NCBI RefSeq assembly: GCF_003569785.1
Contig: NZ_KZ983987.1
Span: 393,853 to 457,852, forward strand
DNA: 64,000 nt
Source of the DNA: Leucobacter sp. wl10
Lineage (GTDB): Bacteria; Actinomycetota; Actinomycetes; Actinomycetales; Microbacteriaceae
Direction of reading: 5' to 3'
Shown: positions 27,240 through 37,249 of the stretch, in pieces
Layout: each line of letters starts with the position of its first letter
Position numbering within the stretch: the first letter of the stretch is position 1
The notes under the pieces: model-generated
Databases searched by the model: none
Seen by the model: only the letters and a program-made list of their open reading frames with translations
What the model was told of the DNA's origin: nothing
Position numbers and translations under genes: made by a program

Positions 27240-27953
27240 TTGATCGACCGCTACGACGCCTACCTGTTCGACCTCGACGGGGTGCTGACGCCCACCGTCG
27301 AACTGCACCGCCGCGCATGGGCGGAGACCTTCGACGCGTTTTTCGCCGAGCTCGGCCTCGAGCCGTACCGCGAGGCCGAGTACTTCTCGGCGCTCGACGG
27401 GCGCAGCCGCTTCGCCGGCGTGCGCACCCTGCTCGACGCGCGCGGCGTGCCGCTGCCCGAGGGAGAGCCCGGCGACGTCGGTTTCGCGTCGGTGACGGGC
27501 ATCGGCAACCGCAAGAACGCGGCCTTCACCGAGGTGCTCGAGCGCGACGGGATCGATCCCTATCCGGGCTCGGTCCTGCTGCTCGACCGGCTGGCGGGTC
27601 TCGGCAGGCCGCTCGCCGTGGTGTCGAGTTCGCGCAACGCCGAGGCGGTGCTGCGCGCGGCCGGGCTGAGGGGCCGCTTCGAGGTCGTGGTCGACGGCGT
27701 GGTGGCCGAGCGGGAGGGGCTGCCCGGCAAGCCGGCGCCCGACACCTTCCTGCGCGCGGCCGAGCTGCTCGGCGCGGCGCCCGAGCGCGCGGCGGTGCTC
27801 GAGGACGCGGGGTCCGGAGTCGAGGCGGGGCGCGCCGGCGGCTTCGGACTGGTGGTGGGGGTGGACCGCGGGGCCGGCAGGGACGCCCTCGCGGCCGCCG
27901 GCGCCGATCTCGTCGTCGCCGATCTCGCCGAGCTGACGGAGGTGGCCAGGTGA
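27240..27953 (+). CDS. pgmB: Beta-phosphoglucomutase
   Basis: A 237-residue HAD-superfamily phosphatase/mutase. The nucleophile motif is FDLDGVLTPT, motif II is AVVSSS, then GKPAPDTFL and the acidic motif VLEDAGSGVEAG. The cap-domain sequence DGRSRFAGVRTLL is close to the R-containing loop of beta-phosphoglucomutases. It converts beta-glucose 1-phosphate, the product of inverting GH65 phosphorylases, to glucose 6-phosphate. TTG 27240 is the most likely start, nine bases after GGAAGG. It is coupled to the GH65 gene by a GTGA overlap. Confidence 0.9.
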   Translation: MIDRYDAYLFDLDGVLTPTVELHRRAWAETFDAFFAELGLEPYREAEYFSALDGRSRFAGVRTLLDARGVPLPEGEPGDVGFASVTGIGNRKNAAFTEVLERDGIDPYPGSVLLLDRLAGLGRPLAVVSSSRNAEAVLRAAGLRGRFEVVVDGVVAEREGLPGKPAPDTFLRAAELLGAAPERAAVLEDAGSGVEAGRAGGFGLVVGVDRGAGRDALAAAGADLVVADLAELTEVAR

Positions 27954-30505
27954 ATCCCGAACTGTTCGACATCCCGGTGAAGGAGCTGCGGCGCGACTTC
28001 GGCGAGGATCCGTGGCGCCTCGTGGTGGCGGGCATCGATCCGGAGCTCGCGGGGCAGGACGAGACCCTGTTCTCGCTGGGCAACGGCTATCTCGGGATGC
28101 GCGGCAACCACGAGGAGGGGCTCCCGCTCGGCAACCACGGCACCTTCGTCAACGGCGTTCACGAGACCTGGCGCATCCAGCACGCCGAGAACGCCTACGG
28201 CTTCGCCGAGCACGGGCAGACGATCGTCAACGCGCCCGACGCGAAGACGATTCGCATCTACATCGACGACGAGCGGCTCAACCTGGCCTCGTCCGAGATC
28301 ATCGACGTGCAGCGCATCCTCGACCTGCGCGCCGGCACGCTCACCCGATCGCTGCTGTGGCTCACCCCGACCGGCAAGCGGGTGCGCGTCGAGACGCGAC
28401 GCATGGTGTCGTTCGAGTCGCGGCACATGGCCACGCTGGAGATGCGGATCACCGTGCTCGACGCCGACGCCGAACTCACGATCTTGAGTCTCGTCATCAA
28501 TCGGCAGGATCTCGGCCGCGTTCACACGGAGCAGCCCGACGAGCCGGTCGGCGGGGCCGATCCCCGCAAGAGCGAGCAGCTGACCGAGCGGATCTTCGTT
28601 CCCGGGCCGTCGCAGCACGACGGCGGCCGGAGCGTGCTCAGCTACCGGGTGCGCGACTCCCGCATGGCCCTCGGCGTGGGCGTCGATCACGCCTTCGACG
28701 GGGGCGGGAGCGACGTCGCGAGCGGCTGGCGCACTCGCGTGGAGGCCTCCGAGGACCGGGTGCGGCACATGTTCCAGGGCGTCGCGCTGCGCGGCAGAAC
28801 CGTGCGGCTCGTGAAGACCGTTACTTACCACTCCTCGGCGACGGCGGGCCTCACCGAGCTGCTCGACCGCTGCGTGCACACGCTCGAGGGCGTGGCCGCC
28901 GAGCCGGCGGAGGAGCGCTGGGAGGCCCAGCGCCGCTTCCTCGACGGATTCTGGGAGCGCAGCGACGTGCGCGTGGAGGCCGAGCCGGGCGTGCAGCAGG
29001 CGATCCGCTGGAATCTGTTCCAGCTGGCGCAGGCCACCGCGCGGGCCGACGGACGCGGGATCTCGGCGAAGGGCCTCACGGGCTCCGGATACAGCGGGCA
29101 CTACTTCTGGGACTCTGAGGTCTACACGCTGCCCTTCCTCACCTACACGACGCCCTTCTGGGCCCGGAACGCGCTGCGAGCGCGCGAGCGCATGCTGCCC
29201 CAGGCGCGGCGGCGCGCGGCGATGCTGAACGAGGAGGGCGCGCTCTTCCCCTGGCGCACCATCAACGGCGAGGAGGCGAGCGCCTACTACGCCGCGGGCA
29301 CGGCGCAGTACCACATCAACGCCGACATCACCCATGCGCTCGCGCGCTACGTCTCGGCGACGGGCGATGTCGAGTACCTGCTCTCGGGGGCGTGCGACAT
29401 CCCGGTCGAGACCGCGCGGCTCTGGGCGAGCCTCGGCTTCTGGAGCAGCGACCCCGACGGCGAGGAGCGCTTCCACATCCACGGCGTGACGGGGCCGGAC
29501 GAGTACACGACGGTCGTCAACGACAACCTCTTCACGAACGTGATGGCGCGCTTCAACCTGCGCTTCGCCGTCGAGATGGTGCGCCGGCTGGCGGCCGAGG
29601 CCCCCGAGCACTACGCGCGACTGCTGAGCCGTCTGCGCCTCGAGCCCGACGAGGTGGACGCGTGGGAGCAGGCCGCGGACGGCATGTGCGTGCCCTACTC
29701 GGATGAGCTGCGCGTCCACCCGCAGGACGCGCACTTCCTCGAGCGCGAGACCTGGGACCTCGCGGCGACGCCCCCCGAGCAGAAGCCGCTGCTGCTGCAC
29801 TTCCACCCGCTGGTCATCTACCGCTTCCAGGTGCTCAAGCAGGCCGACGTGGTGCTGGCCCTGCTGCTCGCGAGCGACGAGTTCACCCGGGAGCAGAAGC
29901 GGCGCGACTTCGAGTACTACGACGCGCTCACCACGGGCGACTCGACGCTCTCCGCGGTCGTGCAGTCGATCATCGCCGCCGAGGTGGGGTACCTCGAGCT
30001 CGCCTACCGCTACTTCGAGCACGCGCTGCGCGTCGACCTCGACGACCTGCACCACAACTCCTCGGACGGCGTGCACATCGCTTCGTGCGGCGGCGTGTGG
30101 ATGACGCTCGTGCAGGGCTTCGCCGGGATGCGCGACGCGGGTCGGCAGCTGAGCTTCGATCCGCGCCTTCCCGCGCACTGGGGGTCGCTCTGCTTCAGGC
30201 TCGAGTGGCGCGGCAACCGCATCGAGACGACGCTCGATCCGCGGCGCATCCGCTTCGAGCTGATCGAGGGGGACGGCCCGGTGGCCGTGCGGGTGCGGGG
30301 AACGCGGGTCGAGATCCGCGCGGGGGCGCCCGCCGAGGTCGAGCTCGAGAACCAGGGCGTCGACCTCGGGGCGTTCCGCGGCCTCTCGGCCGGTATCCTG
30401 CCCCGCGAGGGCGACACCGGAACGCTGCCGGTGCTGCAGCCCGAGGTGCCCGTGGTCACGACCTCGATCCCGACGCGTCCGGCGGAGCCTTCGCGCCGGG
30501 AGTAG
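27950..30505 (+). CDS. Glycoside hydrolase family 65 disaccharide phosphorylase
   Basis: An 851-residue GH65 enzyme: N-terminal beta-sandwich (ETLFSLGNGYLGMRGN), (alpha/alpha)6 catalytic domain with SGHYFWDSEVYTLPF and the general acid Glu518 in HGVTGPDEYTTVVNDN, and C-terminal beta domains. The phosphate-binding region HNSSDGVHIASCGG is present, which argues for a phosphorylase rather than a hydrolase. Candidates are maltose, trehalose, kojibiose or nigerose phosphorylase; sequence alone does not decide. With beta-phosphoglucomutase and the transporter it forms an uptake and phosphorolysis route that saves ATP. GGAGG lies seven bases before GTG 27950. Confidence 0.92.
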   Translation: MNPELFDIPVKELRRDFGEDPWRLVVAGIDPELAGQDETLFSLGNGYLGMRGNHEEGLPLGNHGTFVNGVHETWRIQHAENAYGFAEHGQTIVNAPDAKTIRIYIDDERLNLASSEIIDVQRILDLRAGTLTRSLLWLTPTGKRVRVETRRMVSFESRHMATLEMRITVLDADAELTILSLVINRQDLGRVHTEQPDEPVGGADPRKSEQLTERIFVPGPSQHDGGRSVLSYRVRDSRMALGVGVDHAFDGGGSDVASGWRTRVEASEDRVRHMFQGVALRGRTVRLVKTVTYHSSATAGLTELLDRCVHTLEGVAAEPAEERWEAQRRFLDGFWERSDVRVEAEPGVQQAIRWNLFQLAQATARADGRGISAKGLTGSGYSGHYFWDSEVYTLPFLTYTTPFWARNALRARERMLPQARRRAAMLNEEGALFPWRTINGEEASAYYAAGTAQYHINADITHALARYVSATGDVEYLLSGACDIPVETARLWASLGFWSSDPDGEERFHIHGVTGPDEYTTVVNDNLFTNVMARFNLRFAVEMVRRLAAEAPEHYARLLSRLRLEPDEVDAWEQAADGMCVPYSDELRVHPQDAHFLERETWDLAATPPEQKPLLLHFHPLVIYRFQVLKQADVVLALLLASDEFTREQKRRDFEYYDALTTGDSTLSAVVQSIIAAEVGYLELAYRYFEHALRVDLDDLHHNSSDGVHIASCGGVWMTLVQGFAGMRDAGRQLSFDPRLPAHWGSLCFRLEWRGNRIETTLDPRRIRFELIEGDGPVAVRVRGTRVEIRAGAPAEVELENQGVDLGAFRGLSAGILPREGDTGTLPVLQPEVPVVTTSIPTRPAEPSRRE

Positions 30506-30558
30506 GATGGATCCGTCTCGGATTCGATCCGAACTCACCCGAGTGAAAGGCGGGCATC

Positions 30559-30879
30559 GTGACCTATGTGATCGCTCTTCCATGCGTGGACGTGAAGGAT
30601 CGCGCCTGCGTGGACGAGTGTCCGGTCGACTGCATCTACGAGGGCGAGCGCTCCCTCTACATCCATCCCGACGAGTGCGTCGACTGCGGCGCCTGCGAGC
30701 CCGTGTGCCCCGTCGAGGCGATCTACTACGAGGACGATCTGCCGAGTGAGTGGGCCGACTACTACACGGCCAACGTCGAGTTCTTCGACGAGATCGGCTC
30801 GCCGGGCGGCGCGGCCAAGGTGGGCGCCTACGACTTCGACCACCCGATCATCGCTGCGCTCCCGCCGCAGGGGGAGTAG
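30559..30879 (+). CDS. fdxA: Seven-iron ferredoxin
   Basis: A 106-residue ferredoxin with cysteines 9, 17, 21 and 25 and a second set 40, 43, 46 and 50 ([15 protein letters not shown]). The N-terminal spacing [17 protein letters not shown] is that of the 3Fe-4S/4Fe-4S actinobacterial FdxA/FdxC type. It carries electrons in the cytoplasm. TAGGAT at 30503-30508, overlapping the GH65 stop, is a likely promoter box. It directly precedes dapC, as in other actinobacteria. Confidence 0.96.
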   Translation: MTYVIALPCVDVKDRACVDECPVDCIYEGERSLYIHPDECVDCGACEPVCPVEAIYYEDDLPSEWADYYTANVEFFDEIGSPGGAAKVGAYDFDHPIIAALPPQGE

Positions 30880-30883
30880 GGGC

Positions 30884-31990
30884 GTGCGCGGGATCCTCCC
30901 CGACTATCCGTGGGACGCGATGGCGCCGTACGCCGCGGAGGCCGCCCGTCACCCCGGCGGGGCGCTCGACCTCTCCGTCGGCTCCCCGGTCGACCCCTCG
31001 CCGGCGAGCGTGCGCGAGGCGCTCGCCGGCGCGGCCGACGCGCACGCCTATCCCGCGACCGCGGGCTCCCGGCGGCTCCGCGAGGCCATCGCCGAGTGGT
31101 TCTCGCGCCGCCGCGGGGTGACGGTCGCGCCGAACGCGGTGCTGCCCACCGTCGGCTCGAAGGAGCTCGTCGCGCTCCTGCCGTTCCTCCTCGGGCTCGG
31201 ACCCGAGGAGGCCGTCGTCTTTCCGCGCATCGCCTATCCGAGCTACCGCCTCGGCGCCGCTCTGGTGGGCGCCGAGGCGGTGCCGAGCGACGACCCGGCC
31301 GAGTGGCCCGCGCACACCCGGCTCGTGTGGCTGAACTCGCCCTCGAACCCCGACGGGCGCGTCATGGACGTCGGGGCGCTGCGCGCCGCGGTCGTCCGCG
31401 CCCGGCAGCTGGGCGCCGTCGTCGTGGGCGACGAGTGCTACGCCGAGTTCGGGTGGGAGGCGCCCTGGAGCGCCGAGCGGATCCCGTCGATCCTCGATCC
31501 GCGCGTCGTCGGCGCCGATCACCGCGGCGTGCTGAGCGCGTACTCCCTGAGCAAGCAGTCGAACCTGGCGGGGTACCGGGCCGCGTTCGTGGCCGGCGAT
31601 CCCGAGCTCGTCGAGCGGCTGCTCACGGTGCGCAAGCACGCGGGCCTCATGCAGCCCGCCCCGGTGCAGGCGGCCATCGTCGCCGCGCTGGGAGACGAGC
31701 AGCACGTCGCCGAGCAGCGCGAGCGGTACCGCGCCAGGCGGGCGGTGCTGCTCCCCGCGCTGGAGGCCGCGGGGTACCGCGTCGACGGCAGCGAGGCCGG
31801 GCTCTATCTCTGGGCGACGCGCGGCGTCGACGCGTGGCAGAGCGTGGCCGAGTTCGCGCGGCTCGGGATGGTGGTCGGCCCGGGGCACTTCTACGGCGAC
31901 CACTCGCCGCAGCACGTGCGTCTCGCGCTCACCGCCGGCGACGGCGAGATCGCCGAGGCCGCGGAGCGTCTGCGGCAGGCCGGCCGCTGA
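30884..31990 (+). CDS. dapC: Succinyldiaminopimelate transaminase
   Basis: A 368-residue fold-type I PLP aminotransferase. The PLP lysine is Lys224 in AYSLSKQSNLAGYR. Other landmarks are LDLSVGSPVDPSP, the NSPSNPDGR loop and GDECYAEFGWE. The fdxA-dapC order and the DapC-type N terminus support the lysine/meso-diaminopimelate assignment over other class I transaminases. GTG 30884 follows the fdxA stop by four bases, with a GGGGAG ribosome site inside fdxA. Confidence 0.92.
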   Translation: MRGILPDYPWDAMAPYAAEAARHPGGALDLSVGSPVDPSPASVREALAGAADAHAYPATAGSRRLREAIAEWFSRRRGVTVAPNAVLPTVGSKELVALLPFLLGLGPEEAVVFPRIAYPSYRLGAALVGAEAVPSDDPAEWPAHTRLVWLNSPSNPDGRVMDVGALRAAVVRARQLGAVVVGDECYAEFGWEAPWSAERIPSILDPRVVGADHRGVLSAYSLSKQSNLAGYRAAFVAGDPELVERLLTVRKHAGLMQPAPVQAAIVAALGDEQHVAEQRERYRARRAVLLPALEAAGYRVDGSEAGLYLWATRGVDAWQSVAEFARLGMVVGPGHFYGDHSPQHVRLALTAGDGEIAEAAERLRQAGR

Positions 31991-32001
31991 ATCGCGTTTC
32001 G

Positions 32002-32020
32002 CTCGACGTCGAGATACTCT
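32002..32020 (+). promoter_or_regulatory. Possible gltA promoter with 12-bp palindrome
   Basis: CTCGACGTCGAG at 32002-32013 is a perfect 12-bp palindrome immediately before a -10-like TACTCT at 32015-32020. A second candidate -10, TAGGGT, is at 32072-32077. The 146-base gap dapC-gltA contains no gene. A regulator binding the palindrome is plausible but unproven. Confidence 0.35.
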
Positions 32021-32136
32021 AGGAATTGCGCGCTGCGAAGCCGCGGTGCGGAACGGTGCCTCCCGAGCCGATAGGGTGGAGGAGGGGCAGTGTCATACCC
32101 GACGCGCAGCCAGCACGAGACCCACGAGGAGACGAC

Positions 32137-33435
<1,299 letters not shown>

Positions 33436-33500
33436 CCGGCCTCGACCTGCTTGAGTCAGGCGAGCACCGCCTCCGCCCCGCGCCGCCGCCCGCAGAAAGC

Positions 33501-34457
33501 CTAGGCGTGCAGCGCCGCGTTGAGTTCGATTCCGGATCCCTCGCGGGGCAGCGCCTCCACCGCGCCCGTGCGCGAGTTGCGGCGGAAGAGCAGCTTCGGC
33601 AGGCCCGAGAGCTCGAGGGCCTTCACCTCGACGGGCTCCCCGCCGGATGCCGAGGTGCCCTTCGGCAGCACGACCTTGGTGCCGGCGGTCACGTAGAGGC
33701 CCGCCTCCACGACGCTGTCGTCGCCCAGGGAGATGCCGATGCCCGAGTTCGCGCCGAGCAGCGCGCGCTCGCCGATGGCGATGCGCTGGGTACCGCCGCC
33801 CGACAGGGTGCCCATGATCGAGGCGCCGCCGCCGATGTCTGACCCGTCGCCCACGACCACGCCCTGCGAGATGCGGCCCTCGACCATCGAGGCGCCCAGG
33901 GTGCCCGCGTTGAAGTTGACGAAGCCCTCGTGCATCACGGTCGTGCCCGGCGCGAGGTGGGCGCCGAGGCGCACGCGCGAGGTGTCTGCGATGCGCACGC
34001 CCCGCGGCGCGACGTAGTCGGTGAGGCGGGGGAACTTGTCGAGCCCGACGGCGGTGATGCCGGCCCGCTTGAGCCGGGGGAGACGGTCGGCGTAGTCCTC
34101 GGGCAGCATGGGGCCGGCGGTGGTCCAGGCCACGTTGGGCAGCTTGCCGAAGATGCCGTCGAGGTTGACGGTGTTGGGACGCACGAGGCAGTGCGACAGC
34201 AGGTGCAGGCGCAGGTACGCGTCCTCGGTGGAGGCCGGAGGGGCGTCGAGGTCGATCTCGACGCTCACGGGGCGCAGCTCGACGCCGCGGGGCTCGTCCG
34301 CGCCGGCGAGGCCTTCCAGCTCGGCGGAGGCGATCCAGGGGTCGCGATCCTCCGGGCGCCGCCCGAGCGCGGGCGCCGGGAACCAGGCGTCGAGCACGGT
34401 GCCGTTCGAGGCGATCGTGGAGATACCGGCGGCCCAGGCGAAGCGAGTTGCAGTCAT
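33501..34457 (-). CDS. dapD: Tetrahydrodipicolinate N-succinyltransferase
   Basis: A 318-residue left-handed beta-helix acyltransferase of the actinobacterial DapD type. The hexapeptide-repeat part spans about residues 160-270 ([40 protein letters not shown]). It transfers succinyl from succinyl-CoA to tetrahydrodipicolinate for lysine and cell-wall diaminopimelate. TACGAT lies seven bases before the ATG on this strand, so it is probably leaderless. It is divergent from dapE with 60 bases between start codons, so the two promoters are interleaved. Confidence 0.95.
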   Translation of the reverse strand: MTATRFAWAAGISTIASNGTVLDAWFPAPALGRRPEDRDPWIASAELEGLAGADEPRGVELRPVSVEIDLDAPPASTEDAYLRLHLLSHCLVRPNTVNLDGIFGKLPNVAWTTAGPMLPEDYADRLPRLKRAGITAVGLDKFPRLTDYVAPRGVRIADTSRVRLGAHLAPGTTVMHEGFVNFNAGTLGASMVEGRISQGVVVGDGSDIGGGASIMGTLSGGGTQRIAIGERALLGANSGIGISLGDDSVVEAGLYVTAGTKVVLPKGTSASGGEPVEVKALELSGLPKLLFRRNSRTGAVEALPREGSGIELNAALHA

Positions 34458-34517
34458 GGCCTCTATCGTATCGGGGGGAACGGGCCCGCGGTCGCCCCGT
34501 GCTCTAGGGTGGATCGG

Positions 34518-35645
34518 GTGAACAGTTCCGCCCCCTTCCCCCTCGACATCACGGCCGGACCCGTCGAACTGACGCGGCAGCTGTGCGACATCCCATCCGT
34601 CTCCGGCGACGAGCGCGCGATCGCCGACGCCGTCGAGGCGGCCCTGCGCGTGCACGCGCCGCACCTGCGGGTGGTCCGCGACGGCGACACGATCGTCGCC
34701 CGCACCGAGCTGGGGAGGGCGAAGCGGGTCGCGATCGCCGGCCACCTCGACACCGTTCCGATCAACGACAACCTGCCGGTGCGCGACGAGGTGGATGCCA
34801 CGACGGGCGAGGCCGTGATCCGTGGTCGGGGCACCGTCGACATGAAGGCCGGCGCGGCCGTGCAGCTGGCGCTCGCGGTCGAGCTGGTGGAGCCCGCCGT
34901 CGATCTCACCTGGGTCTGGTACGACCACGAGGAGGTGGCCTCCGAGCTGAGCGGTCTCGGGCGCGTCATGCGCAACCGGCCCGAGCTCTTCGCCGCAGAC
35001 TTCGCGATCCTCGGCGAACCGTCGAACGGCACCATCGAGGGCGGCTGCAACGGCACGCTGCGGGCGCGCGTCACGATGCGCGGGCGCCGCGCGCACTCGG
35101 CGCGCAGCTGGACGGGGGTGAACGCCGTCCACCGCGCGGGCGCCCTGCTGCAGCGGCTCGCCGGTTACGAGGCCGAGCGCGTCGTCGTCGACGGGCTCGA
35201 GTACCGGGAGGGCCTCAACGCGGTGCGCGTCGAGGGCGGGGTCGCGGGCAATGTGATTCCGGATCTCTGCACGATCGAGGTCAACTACCGCTTCGCGCCG
35301 AGCAGGTCGGGCGAGGAGGCCGCCGCCCTCGTGCGGGAGTTCTTCTCCGACGCCGACGAGGTCGAGATCGTGGACCTCTCGCCCGGCGCCCGCCCCGGGC
35401 TCGATGCGCCGCTCGCCCGGCGCTTCGTGGCGGCGGTGGGGGCCGTGCCGACCGCGAAGTTCGGCTGGACCGACGTCTCCCGGTTCTCGGCGCTCGGCAT
35501 TCCCGCGGTGAACTTCGGCCCGGGAGACCCGCTGCTGGCGCACACCGACGACGAGCGCGTGCCGGTATCGCAGATCGTGTTCGCCGCCGCCGCGCTGCGC
35601 GCCTGGCTCACGGACGGCGACGCCGGCGCCGTGCGCGGCGACTGA
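34518..35645 (+). CDS. dapE: Succinyl-diaminopimelate desuccinylase
   Basis: A 375-residue M20-family metallohydrolase. Zinc-ligand regions are [32 protein letters not shown] and ILGEPSNG; the dimerisation domain includes [13 protein letters not shown]. It removes succinate from N-succinyl-LL-diaminopimelate. TAGGGT at 34505-34510 lies seven bases before GTG 34518 (leaderless). Its partners dapC and dapD are within 4 kb, so three consecutive steps of the pathway are clustered. Confidence 0.95.
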   Translation: MNSSAPFPLDITAGPVELTRQLCDIPSVSGDERAIADAVEAALRVHAPHLRVVRDGDTIVARTELGRAKRVAIAGHLDTVPINDNLPVRDEVDATTGEAVIRGRGTVDMKAGAAVQLALAVELVEPAVDLTWVWYDHEEVASELSGLGRVMRNRPELFAADFAILGEPSNGTIEGGCNGTLRARVTMRGRRAHSARSWTGVNAVHRAGALLQRLAGYEAERVVVDGLEYREGLNAVRVEGGVAGNVIPDLCTIEVNYRFAPSRSGEEAAALVREFFSDADEVEIVDLSPGARPGLDAPLARRFVAAVGAVPTAKFGWTDVSRFSALGIPAVNFGPGDPLLAHTDDERVPVSQIVFAAAALRAWLTDGDAGAVRGD

Positions 35646-35696
35646 ACTCTCCGTAACGCGGAGGCGTCGAGTTCGCCCTGGCCCCTGCTCGCCCGA

Positions 35697-35731
35697 TAAA
35701 ATAGACCTGAACCACCAATCTTGCAAGGAGG
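35697..35731 (+). promoter_or_regulatory. Promoter and strong ribosome site of the DUF3117 gene
   Basis: TAAAAT at 35697-35702 is a near-consensus -10 box, AT-rich against its surroundings. AAGGAGG at 35725-35731 is a perfect Shine-Dalgarno sequence placed four bases before ATG 35736. Together they suggest high expression of the small gene. No clear -35 is seen. Confidence 0.6.
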
Positions 35732-35735
35732 CGTC

Positions 35736-35906
35736 ATGGCTGCAATGAAACCGAGGACCGGGGACGGACCCATGGAGGCGGTGCGTGAGAGCCGGTTGAT
35801 CGTGGTCCGGGTGCCGCTCGAGGGCGGGGGACGTCTCGTCGTGTCGGTGAACGACCAGGAGGCGGCGGAACTGCGGGACGTGCTCGCCGCCGTGCTCGAC
35901 GGCTAG
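35736..35906 (+). CDS. DUF3117 family small protein
   Basis: A 56-residue protein, [19 protein letters not shown] then a two-strand segment and a C-terminal acidic helix. This tiny family is almost invariant across actinobacteria (Rv1211 in M. tuberculosis) and has no known function. Strong promoter and ribosome site, and a 25-bp terminator right after it, indicate an independently and probably highly expressed gene. Confidence 0.93.
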   Translation: MAAMKPRTGDGPMEAVRESRLIVVRVPLEGGGRLVVSVNDQEAAELRDVLAAVLDG

Positions 35907-35918
35907 CAGCCAGTCTCG

Positions 35919-35977
35919 TCAGCGCAACGCCGGAGCCTCCGGGGACCGAGAACCCGGAGGCTCCGGCGTTGCGCTGA
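35919..35977. terminator. Bidirectional terminator between DUF3117 and O-methyltransferase genes
   Basis: Perfect 25-bp inverted repeat, arms 35919-35943 and 35953-35977, with a 9-base loop. It lies between two convergent genes, 13 bases after one stop and 12 before the other, so it can serve both. Confidence 0.88.
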
Positions 35978-35988
35978 TCGCCCGCGGT

Positions 35989-36621
35989 TCAGCCGTCGAG
36001 CCGCACGAGCGTGAGCACGCCGTCCCCGGCGGGCGACAGCACGGGGGCGATAGCGGGGGACTCCGCGACGAGTGCGAGCAGATCGCGGCAGGCGAGCGCG
36101 GCTTCGTCGCGGGCAGCGGGATCGGGCACCCGGCCGTGGGCGAAGACGCCGGGGACGACGATGCAGCCGCCCGGCCGCACGATGCCGAGCGCGTGTTCGA
36201 AGAGTTCCAGCAGCTGACCGGGGTCCGCATCCAGCAGCACGAGATCGTAGGCGGCCAGATTGAGGCGGGGCATGACGTGCCTGGCGTCGCCCTCGATGAG
36301 CCGCAGTCGCGAGACGGGGATCCCGGCCTCCGAGAACACGGTCTTCGCCTCGCGCAGGTGCTCGGGCTCGATCTCGATGGAGGTGAGCGTGGTGTCGGCG
36401 GCGTAGCGCAGCAGCGACAGGCCGCTCACGCCCACCCCCGTGCCGACCTCGCAGACGGTCGTCGCCCGCGACAGGACGGTGAGGGCCGAGAGGTGCGCGC
36501 CGATCGACCGGCTGACCGGTTCGATCCCGAGCTCCAACGAGAGCCGTCTCGCGCGCACCAGCGCGTCGGTCTCTGCGGGATACTGCTCGGCGTACTGCCA
36601 GTTGCGTTCGAGCTTGCTCAC
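35989..36621 (-). CDS. O-methyltransferase (class I SAM-dependent)
   Basis: A 210-residue methyltransferase. The SAM motif I is VCEVGTGVGVSGLSLL, followed by LTSIEIEPEH and YDLVLLDADPGQ. It resembles the Rv1220c protein of M. tuberculosis, whose substrate is unknown. GTG 36621 was chosen because GGAGGA lies a few bases upstream; an upstream ATG would add 25 unrelated, Arg/Pro-rich residues. In mycobacteria sigE, rseA and htrA sit between this gene and tatB; here none is present. Confidence 0.88.
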   Translation of the reverse strand: MSKLERNWQYAEQYPAETDALVRARRLSLELGIEPVSRSIGAHLSALTVLSRATTVCEVGTGVGVSGLSLLRYAADTTLTSIEIEPEHLREAKTVFSEAGIPVSRLRLIEGDARHVMPRLNLAAYDLVLLDADPGQLLELFEHALGIVRPGGCIVVPGVFAHGRVPDPAARDEAALACRDLLALVAESPAIAPVLSPAGDGVLTLVRLDG

Positions 36622-36806
36622 GTTCGTCCTCCGAGGTGTCGCACCGCCGGGCGGATCCTCCGGCGCGCGGGCGCTCCGGATCGGTGCGCCTCGCATCCCC
36701 TAGCGTAGATGCCCGGCGCGGCGCCGGTGCGCCACCACGCGAGGAGAACGGCGATTGCCCGCGCACGGCGCGCCGGCGAACGCGGTGCGAGCGCTACGAT
36801 GGAGGG

Positions 36807-37235
36807 GTGTTCGGCCTCACGATAGACAAGATCCTGGTGATCATGGTGATCGCCATGTTCGTGATCGGCCCGGAACGCCTGCCGGTCTACGCGAAGAAGC
36901 TCGGCGAGCTCGTGCGCAGCTTCAAGCGCATGGCCGATGGCGCCAAGGATCGCCTGAAGGACGAGATGGGCCCGGAGTTCGAGGATGTCGACTGGCGTCA
37001 GCTCGATCCGCGCCAGTACGATCCGCGCCGCATCATCCGCGACGCCCTCGTCGAGGACGAGCGCGAGGCCCGCATGGCGGCCCGGCGCTCGCGCGCGGCC
37101 GACCTGTCGGCGGGTCGCGCGGAGACGGCGGAGGCGGGGGCCGCCGTGCCCGGCCCCGACCCGGGCGCTTCGGCGGCCGCCGAGCGGGATCCCGTACCGT
37201 CGCCGAAGCCGTATTTCGACGACGAAGCGACCTGA
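36807..37235 (+). CDS. tatB: Sec-independent translocase protein TatB
   Basis: A 142-residue TatA/B-family protein: short N-terminal membrane helix (DKILVIMVIAMFVIGPERLP), hinge Pro, then an amphipathic helix (YAKKLGELVRSFKRMADGAKDRL) and a long charged tail. The Glu in GPERLP and the length favour TatB, which receives folded twin-arginine substrates. TACGAT at 36795-36800 lies six bases before GTG, so the mRNA is probably leaderless. tatA and tatC are not in the window. Confidence 0.92.
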   Translation: MFGLTIDKILVIMVIAMFVIGPERLPVYAKKLGELVRSFKRMADGAKDRLKDEMGPEFEDVDWRQLDPRQYDPRRIIRDALVEDEREARMAARRSRAADLSAGRAETAEAGAAVPGPDPGASAAAERDPVPSPKPYFDDEAT

Positions 37236-37249
37236 AGGAGAGCGCTCGG

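Noticed and set aside
27560-30583. A 1007-codon open frame on the minus strand
   Set aside because: It is antisense to beta-phosphoglucomutase and the GH65 gene, both clearly supported by motifs.
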